NCBI GenBank assembly: GCA_964019695.1
Contig: OZ026520.1
Coordinates: 91,144,913-91,208,912, forward strand
Source: Loripinus fragilis
Lineage: Eukaryota > Mollusca > Bivalvia > Lucinida > Lucinidae
DNA: 64,000 bases
Direction of reading: 5' to 3'
Both the position numbers and the translations under genes were made by a program. Below the pieces are notes generated by a model. That model did not search any database. It was not told where the DNA came from and was given only the letters and a program-made list of their open reading frames with translations. Shown piece by piece: positions 57,909-64,000 of the stretch. Each line of letters begins with the position of its first letter. Positions within the stretch are counted from its first letter, which is position 1.

Positions 57909-58075
57909 TAATATCGCTGGGCGGCTTCGACGACGACGGAGTTCTGTTGACCTGGCTATGAGTATCTACCCAGGAGACCTGCTGGTGCAGGAACACCATA
58001 AAAAGCTAATCAAAAGAAACACTATTTCTGACTTCTACGCCGGCAGGAATGGGTCCACACCTAGTCTTAATGAAG
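57909..58075 (+). CDS. Split host gene, exon 2
   Basis: Preceded by the acceptor TCTCTTTTCAG and followed by donor GTAAAC. The first base completes a serine codon begun in exon 1; 55 codons follow and one base (G) is left over. The encoded segment is NIAGRLRRRRSSVDLAMSIY, then PGDLLVQEHHKKLIKRNTIS and DFYAGRNGSTPSLNE. The RRRRSSVD stretch matches the preference of basophilic kinases such as PKA, and KRNTISD is a second such site. It is hydrophilic with no membrane segment or signal peptide. Likely cytoplasmic signalling or scaffold protein; that is inference and I do not recognise the family. Confidence 0.75.
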
Positions 58076-58079
58076 GTAA

Positions 58080-58250
58080 ACTTAGATTATCTGATCCAAT
58101 TCATTAGGCAGATGAGCCTATGCTAACGCAAGGTCTGGTCACAGCTTTCACTGCCCTCACACACAGAGTATGGGCTTAGATGAAGGTTCATGCCAAATTT
58201 AGACTTTTAGCCCCACTACATACGTAAGCAAAAACTGTGAGCTTTAAATT
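58080..58250. other. Intron 2 start
   Basis: AT-rich intronic sequence with no recognised element. Confidence 0.5.
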
Positions 58251-58255
58251 GCAAT

Positions 58256-58370
58256 TATTTTCTTACCCATCAGCTTGAACATGTGTTTAGGGTGATTTAA
58301 AGAACCGTCTCAACGAGGTGGTTCTTTTAAGCACCCACAGCATATGTTTTGGTTGAGAAATAAGAAAAAA
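58256..58370. mobile_element. Small hairpin MITE, GAACC/GGTTC family, copy 2
   Basis: ATTATTTTCTTACCCATCAG and ATGTTTTGGTTGAGAAATAA are the ends; the stem closes at AAAGAACCGTCTCAACGAGG then TGGTTCTTT. Matches 3392-3508. Confidence 0.78.
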
Positions 58371-58389
58371 ATCAAACACGTACTCTTTT

Positions 58390-58463
58390 CTGCATTTATT
58401 TTTTATGAGCAGCTGCAGAAAGTTGAGTTGAGCATGAAAAATGTTTTAATCTCAGGGCCAGGC
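58390..58463. repeat. CATGCTCAACT MITE fragment
   Basis: TTTTATGAGCAGCTGCAGAA, GTTGAGTTGAGCATGAAAAA and TTTTAATCTCAGGGCCAGG are the right end of the family. Confidence 0.6.
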
Positions 58464-58659
58464 ACCGACATAGTCATTTCAAGCCAAATCAGCTACTGTA
58501 TCACAAATCTTCTGTCTAGAGTTATTTACAAAAAACAATATATTTCCAAATGAAAACTTGTGTTGAGTTACTGGAATAAATCCACTTGCTGCACGTTTGA
58601 ATGATATTCCAATGTTTTATCTCACAATGTACAAAGTGCACATGCTTGCTGGTGCAATA

Positions 58660-58745
58660 AGATTTTTTGTATGGTTGTGCGTATGTACGGGAGATTATCC
58701 ACTCGCTAAAGCTCGTAGATTATCTTCCCGTACATACGCACAAAC
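58660..58745. repeat. GTACGG-GATTATCC hairpin
   Basis: ATGGTTGTGCGTATGTACGG then GAGATTATCC pairs with its reverse complement ending ACGCACAAACCAT. The loop contains TCGCTAAAGCTCG. Confidence 0.88.
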
Positions 58746-58749
58746 CATA

Positions 58750-59420
58750 GAATTAACTTAACCTTAGCTTTGAATGAACACCATCCTTTTAATTGTATTA
58801 AGAACTAAGAAAAAAAAACTAAAATAAAATAAAAGCTTGTCAATTGCCATGCGAGCCCCACGATTCTTCAATATGAACTACTATAATATTTAGTTTTAAA
58901 GGGTTCTCGTACACACTGATATGTCCTTGAAAAGTATGCATGTAAAAATGCCCTTCAGGTCAGAAATCTGTAGGCAAATTCTGCGTGTCTTCAGCATAAT
59001 TTTTTGTCTAATATATGTAACCAGGCTACTTGAATGTCAGTATTACGACGGTTGCATCAGTTATCTTTTAAAAAAAATAGATTCAAACGCAGACATATTT
59101 TTATGTTCATTAACTTTTACCACCTGTTTTATTGTCTTAGAAATATTAATATTGGCGCACTCACTTACAACAAAAACAAGCACCTAACACCATCGTCACG
59201 ATGTCTTTAAAGAGCAGCCATATTCTTAACTATGTGGGTTGAAACGCTATATTCTAATTCAAAAGCCTCTTATATTAAAGTGTTTTTTTTTCACTTTTTA
59301 AACATTATTTACAATTTACTAAAAGGTTACTGAATGAAGGAGAAATTGTACCATATCGTAAGTACATGTAAACCTTTTTTGTTGAATGAACACAACAAAC
59401 GCGCAGTCTGTTCAGCATAT
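58750..59420. other. No recognised feature
   Basis: Intronic, AT-rich. The open frame at 58921-59187 shows no known domain. Confidence 0.5.
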
Positions 59421-59425
59421 TAAAA

Positions 59426-59662
59426 TGAGCCAGTGCATAAGATTTCCAACAATTTGGTATGTGCGACTAGCAAAACCTCAGATCAGCCTGCGCATACGCG
59501 CAGTCTGATCAGAGCCTTTGCTAGTCGCTTGAGTATTTTATGATTGTTAAGCTACTGACTGAACACCATTTGGAGTTTCTAAGCTTAGAAGTAGACCGCA
59601 CAGGCTCGTTTGAGTCTACACTTGTCAAAATGTCAAATTGTTGGAAAACTCATGCCACGGCT
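59426..59662. mobile_element. MITE, GCGCA-core family, copy 5
   Basis: CATAAGATTTCCAACAATTT at left, CTCATGCCACGGCT at right; core GATCAGCCTGCGCATACGCG then CAGTCTGATC forms a near-perfect palindrome. Confidence 0.87.
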
Positions 59663-59669
59663 AATTTAT

Positions 59670-60150
59670 CATTCGATCTTCATATAGGTATTAATACACG
59701 CTATATACAAAGTTAGGAAATTCTAGCTTATTGCTGTAGCTAATAAGACTGATTTTGAGTCGAACCTGATCGCAAAACTTGCAAATATGTCTTTTCGCGA
59801 CAAGAGTCAATTGTCTAGGTCACAAAACCAAAGATGAGAACCCTCCTACATGTACACTGTACATGCTGCATATGGCAAGTACGCACTATAATAGCTTTAT
59901 ACTGAATATAGTCTACCAATCAGACAGGCATTTAGGCATTTGCTGTTAAACACCCTTTTGATATCATATATTCTTGCTTTCTGGATAGCCTATAGGAATT
60001 ATTTATATTATGAACCGCGAAGAAATAACCTGAAAACATAACAGATGCTTTAGAAAATGAGGGAACCTACAAAATAGGAAATAGGCTTTAACATTTTATG
60101 ACTGGCTCTCATATTCGGATGAGTATGAATGAACTTTCTAGTGAGAATAA
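59670..60150. other. No recognised feature
   Basis: Intronic; no supported element. Confidence 0.5.
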
Positions 60151-60152
60151 TT

Positions 60153-60457
60153 ATGAGGGTCTGGATGGGGTATAATGAATAATTGCCCTTTTTTATAATG
60201 AATAGTGAATAATGAGCCAAAAATGAATAGTGAATAATGAGGGTCTAAAAATTAATGAATAATCCTATTTTTTTAATGAATTGAAGAAAAAAATAATGAA
60301 TAGTGAAATAATCAGATTTCTTTGCCACCTTTCTTACTTTAATGAATAATTGGTCTTATTTTAATGAATAACCCAAAATTTTAATGAGATGAATAATGGG
60401 CTAAATTTTTAATGAACAGTGAATACCAGAGCCCCCCCCCCCCATCCGGACCCTCAT
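60153..60457. mobile_element. Element with 18-bp inverted ends and AATGAATAAT interior
   Basis: ATGAGGGTCTGGATGGGG at the left is matched by CCCCATCCGGACCCTCAT at the right with one mismatch. Between them the sequence is almost entirely made of AATGAATAAT/GAATAGTGAATAATGAG words, plus a run of 14 C next to the right end. No coding. Confidence 0.72.
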
Positions 60458-60668
60458 TTATTGGTCTTCAGACACTTTTATTCCATTTTATAGCGTTTGC
60501 AAAACTTTGTTTTTGACTGCCCAAAGCACTTTATTGGCGTAAACTTTAAGTTAATTTAAGGTGTTCCCACCTTGATGCAGCATATCATTTTATTATTTTA
60601 TAATAATTTAGTCTAACTTCATGTTTCGGATGCAAATGGTTTATTCGCAAATCAAATGACTCTTTGAA

Positions 60669-60906
60669 TACTGTGAATTCAGATTTTTTTCGCGAAAATT
60701 TTATTTTCTCTTATAACATTAAAAGACATATTTGCGATGTTTAAAAAAATCACGACTGGTATACATTGTATGTACATGATTTACCTACACCATTAAACGG
60801 CGAAGTGACTTCTCCATTTTGCGAGGGTTTCATATCCACGAAACTTCGCATTCGCGAAGTTTGGCAAAAATAGAACCCTCGCGGAAATTTCTGAATTTTC
60901 AGTACT
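60669..60906. mobile_element. CGCGAA-type MITE
   Basis: TACTGTGAATTCAGATTTTT then TTCGCGAAAATT on the left is inverted on the right as CTCGCGGAAATTTCTGAATT then TTCAGTA. A second foldback with ACGAAACTTCGCATTCGCGA then AG lies near the right end. Related to 35885-35975. Confidence 0.78.
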
Positions 60907-60929
60907 GTTGTGATAACATGTAGTTAAAG

Positions 60930-61346
60930 ACATGCCTACCAAACGATCCAACGCTCAACATCTGGTTGAATATGAAAAACAACTTCTCTAGGAAGAAAAT
61001 CAAAAATACGAACTCAGAGAGTTAATCTGACAAAAAGGGAGAGCTTTCTGGCCTCAAGACCGGGGGCCGTGGGTTCCAGCCCCACCGGCGTCACTGCGTT
61101 GTGGTCCTTGAGCAAGATACATTTATCCTAGCTTAGTACTGGTTCAACCCAGGAAGACCCGTCAGATTGTTGATGGGACGTAAAGAATCAAATCAAACAA
61201 ACAAACAAACTTTCTGACCTCAAATTTTAGGAATACAAAAGGCTGTTGCATGACATTCCCCGATTTTTGATTCTCCTCCTGGAGGAATTGATTTTAAATG
61301 TAATATTCAAACCGATGTTGAGCATTGGATCGTTTGGTAGGCGTGT
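60930..61346. mobile_element. MITE with inserted SINE
   Basis: Inverted ends ACATGCCTACCAAACGATCC then AACGCTCAACATC return as GATGTTGAGCATTGGATCGT then TTGGTAGGCGTGT. The interior is interrupted by a SINE at 61051-61209; removing it leaves about 245 bp. Confidence 0.82.
61051..61209 (+). mobile_element. tRNA-derived SINE (family 1), 5'-truncated
   Basis: Begins near box B (GTGGGTTCCAGCCCCACCGG), lacks box A, and continues with GTACTGGTTCAACCCAGGAA and tail GATGGGACGTAAAGAATCAA then repeated AAAC. CTTTCTGGCCTCAA and CTTTCTGACCTCAA flank it as a near-perfect target duplication (61044-61057 and 61210-61223). Confidence 0.88.
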
Positions 61347-61349
61347 ATA

Positions 61350-61660
61350 GAGGGGTTAGAAAGTTTACAAGACAAGGCTTTGAGAACGTTTGTTGATTCG
61401 CGAGGCTTTGCCGACCGATTCAGCATCCATTCTGGTATTCTATTAGTTTACCTATGGATTCACTTATCGATTTTAGCGTCGATTTAATGCCATCGACGGT
61501 ATTCCAAAAGACTTGGTACACGTCACGTTCACCTGATAAAGATAAGTGCCGCGAGAAAGACAGCGTTTATCAGGTCAACATGCAACAGTGCAATTAATAT
61601 AGCAGAAGTATCAATCTATTTCAAACATAACCACTTAATTTTGTTTTGTTTTTGTTTTGT
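61350..61660. other. No recognised feature; intron end
   Basis: Sequence leading to the acceptor of exon 3; a T-rich tract (TTTTGTTTTGTTTTTGTTTT) lies at 61639-61660. Confidence 0.5.
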
Positions 61661-61667
61661 ATTTCAG

Positions 61668-61708
61668 ATAACAAGAAGGCTCGTCAGCCATTTTCTTTGC
61701 TCAAGCTG
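61668..61708 (+). CDS. Split host gene, exon 3
   Basis: A 41-bp exon between acceptor TGTATTTCAG and donor GTAAGT. The first two bases complete an Asp codon begun at 58075; the next 13 codons encode NKKARQPFSLLKL and end in phase 0. Short, but acceptor, donor, polypyrimidine tract and phase all agree. Basic and hydrophilic; no family recognised. Confidence 0.72.
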
Positions 61709-61754
61709 GTAAGTACATGTAGTTTTGAAGGAGTTCTTTTTAGGCCGTTTGTTT

Positions 61755-62625
61755 GTTTATCTTCTGTTGAATACTTGGTGTTCCTTTTCTACTTTATTTA
61801 TTTCTTTGTTTGTCATATCTGCTTTAGAACAAGTTTTTATACATTCTATAAAGAACCTGGGAGATTTGTTGGCATTTTAACATTTATGGGTAGGATAAAT
61901 GTGATGTTTATCTTCTGTTGAAAACTTCATGCTCCTTTTTTTTCTTTATTTCTTTGTCATATCTGATCTAAATAGCTCAAATCTTTATACGTTCTATAAA
62001 GAACCTGAGACTTTGAAAGGGTTCTGTGATTATCCTGTTAATAAATGTTAAAATGCCAACAATTGGCATTTTAACATTAATGAGCAGGATAAAGGTGATG
62101 ATTATCTTCTGTTGAATACTTGATGTCCCATTTTTACTTTATTTATTTCTTTGTTTGTCATTTCTGCTTTAACACATATCTTTATACATTCTATAAAGAA
62201 ACTGGGTGTTTGAAAGGGTTCTGTATCTACCCTGCTGATAAATGTTTTAAATGCCAACAAGTGTTGGCATTTTACCACTTATTAGCAGGATAAATGTGAT
62301 GTTTATCTTCTGTCGAATACTTGATGTTTCTTTTCCAATTTATTGATTTATTTGTTTGTCATGTCTGCTTATACATTCTGATAAAGAACCTGGATGTTTG
62401 AAAGGGTTCTGTATCTATCTTGCTAATAAATGTTTAAATGCCAACCATTGTTGGCATTTTAACTTTTATGAGCAGGATAAATGTGATGTTTATCTTCTGT
62501 TGAATATTTGATGTTCCTTTTCTACTTTATGTATTTCATTGTTTGTCATGTCTGCTTTAGCACAAATCTTTATAGATTCTATAAAGAACCTGGGAGTTTG
62601 AAAGAGCTCAATTCGAGCTTAACAT
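61755..62625. repeat. Intronic tandem array, about 190-bp unit, five units
   Basis: GTTTATCTTCTGTTGAATAC occurs at 61755, 61906, 62100, 62301 and 62488. Each unit continues with TTTTCTACTTTATTTATTTC, TTTGTCATATCTGCTTTA, ATTCTATAAAGAACCTGG and GAAAGGGTTCTGT. Units end in the palindrome AAATGCCAACAATTGTTGGC then ATTTTAACATTTATGAGCAG, the same palindrome found in the CATGCTCAACT MITE family. The first unit lacks part of it. Confidence 0.9.
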
Positions 62626-62637
62626 TTTTGTGCTTCA

Positions 62638-62972
62638 CCACAACAGAATCAAGGGCGAAGATTGGGTACCAGTAAAATGCATTTTAGCCCCCCGGTGGCT
62701 TAGGCTGCTGTCCATTCTAAGGCTGTGGTTCTGTTGTTGTTGATTCGTTGTTGATTGTTTCTCCCATTGTGGGATTCTGTATTTGTTCTATGTTTTGCTG
62801 TACGTTACTTTGTGTCCAATCTAGCTTTGCAATTATCTCAATGGGGAAGTGAGAGCTGGTTGCTTTGCTTTGCTTTGTTTGTCTTCCTGGTGTCTCGTGA
62901 TTGTTAAAGGGCTCTTCAGTTTGTCTGCAGTTTGTGATTGTGGTATTTCCTGAGCATATTCACTTTCTATTC
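62638..62972 (+). repeat. Interspersed repeat R, copy 4 (opposite orientation)
   Basis: CCAGTAAAATGCATTTTAGC then CCCCCGGTGGCTTAGGCTGC at left and CTGCAGTTTGTGATTGTGGT then ATTTCCTGAGCATATTCAC at right are the reverse complement of 10970-11330. Confidence 0.7.
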
Positions 62973-62977
62973 CTGTA

Positions 62978-63104
62978 CCTATCTTGATGATAAATGTTAA
63001 AATGCCAACAATTGTTGGCATTTTAACATTTATGAGCAGGATTAATTTATGTGATGCTCAGCTGAGTAGAACATGAGCAAAGTTTTATAACTTGGGGGCC
63101 GGGT
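62978..63104. repeat. CATGCTCAACT MITE, right half
   Basis: Contains AAATGCCAACAATTGTTGGC, ATTTATGAGCAGGAT, GATGCTCAGCTGAGTAGAAC and AAAGTTTTATAACTTGGGGG. The left half is occupied by repeat R. Confidence 0.7.
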
Positions 63105-63169
63105 TCAAGTATCATTATCGTCTATAACCCCTGTCTTGTGTAGTGCATCAACAGACCCTTATTTTTTCA

Positions 63170-63284
63170 AACAAGCAAGAAAAGAGTTAACTTTTTCAGC
63201 ATTTGAGTTAGTTTTTATACGCACGCAGATGAAAGTTCATGCTCAGTTAAATCGAGCAAAAAACGTTTTACAACCTCGTGGCCT
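63170..63284. repeat. CATGCTCAACT MITE fragment
   Basis: TTCATGCTCAGTTAAATCGA then GCAAAAAACGTTTTACAACC and TCGTGGCC are a second right end of the family. Confidence 0.6.
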
Positions 63285-63457
63285 GTTTTTTTTCTTTTCT
63301 AACAAAACAATTAGACTGTCAGATTTTACTGTTCTTTAGAATTAGCCTGCTTTACATGCTTTTGCAGAAGAAATTATGCTGACAGTTTGTTTTTTCACAG
63401 AAATCATAACAAGATGTTTCCCCCAATTCTGATGTTTTTATTATATTTGTGTTTCAG

Positions 63458-63556
63458 ATGAAGACCCGAAGTAAAGAATCTTTATCACACCTTGGGGATA
63501 TCCTCACGAAAATGAAACCGTCCGAGTTTAAAGACAACCATTTAGCAGCATATAAG
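63458..63556 (+). CDS. Split host gene, exon 4
   Basis: A 99-bp exon between acceptor ATTTGTGTTTCAG and donor GTGGGT, in phase 0 at both sides (33 codons). It encodes MKTRSKESLSHLGDILTKMK then PSEFKDNHLAAYK. It is charged, helix-prone and has no stop, so the coding region continues beyond 63556, most likely outside this window. RSKES is a further basophilic kinase-type site. The joined exons give 133 residues. I do not recognise the protein. Confidence 0.75.
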
Positions 63557-64000
63557 GTGGGTTATCATATTAGGCTATTATAAATATCATACACACTTGT
63601 ACTACATGGATGATTGAAAGTGGATCAATTATTCAAACTATTTCTTTGATAATTGCATTAAACATGTACCTCCCACCTATCCAAGCTCTTCATCGCAAAA
63701 AGTCAACACTGTGTTATGTGTAAAGTAAGGCTCAATCCAGTTTGCTCAGCAACAGAGAATATCGAAAATCGTGAAACTATATGAAGCTAGGCGATTAAAA
63801 AATCCAAAGAATAAAAAAAGTGCGTGTTTATTATAGTGTCACCCCTATTGAAAGGGCCAGCTATTTCTGACTTATGAGACACATTGACTTGTCACATATA
63901 CTTCCCCAATCCAATCCTTTTGCCAGATACCAGGCAGGCTTGGAATTGATAACCATTCGTTTAAGTAGCTGGCGGCTCACCAACCGGCCATACCAGAACA
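63557..64000. other. Intron 4, nothing recognised
   Basis: AT-rich sequence to the end of the window; no further exon-like block with splice sites was seen. Confidence 0.5.

Overview
The window looks like a bivalve-mollusc-type animal genome. It is AT-rich, has no dense coding, and is packed with short inverted-repeat transposons (MITEs), tRNA-derived SINEs, decayed LINEs, tandem arrays and one split host gene with canonical GT-AG introns. The mollusc assignment is inference from the repeat style and the SINE/MITE sequences; no conserved host protein was recognised that would prove it.

Layout. 0-5.7 kb: TC microsatellite, a degenerate intergenic repeat array interrupted by a TA-flanked element, a striking double hairpin, small MITEs, one SINE and a decayed tandem array. 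6-9.2 kb: a short repeated reading frame, a Tc1-like transposase remnant, a SINE with clear target duplication and a 1.3-kb TA-flanked inverted-repeat element. 9.2-16 kb: mostly featureless sequence with hairpins and MITEs. 16.5-17.6 kb: two TTAA-flanked MITEs, one carrying a SINE and the other showing the empty site. 18-24 kb: hairpin MITEs, a Tc1-like C-terminal remnant and a SINE inserted into an older inverted SINE tail. 24.3-25.6 kb: a 46-bp satellite array. 26.4-29.5 kb: MITEs and a frameshifted LINE that landed inside a MITE. 30-45.8 kb: more MITE families, duplications and a 417-bp palindrome.

46-63.6 kb: four exon-like blocks on the + strand (46012-46103, 57909-58075, 61668-61708, 63458-63556) join in phase and give 133 residues of a basic, serine-rich protein that I cannot name; the gene probably continues past the window. 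Its introns are full of transposons: a minus-strand LINE, a LINE C-terminal fragment, and a roughly 4.8-kb transposon relic (52686-57496) with long terminal inverted repeats built from a 350-bp tandem unit and a broken minus-strand gene. The last introns hold MITEs, a SINE inside a MITE and a 190-bp tandem array.

The only likely functional gene is the split one. Everything else is mobile-element or repeat DNA whose nesting gives a relative chronology. No rRNA, CRISPR, operon or functional tRNA gene was seen.
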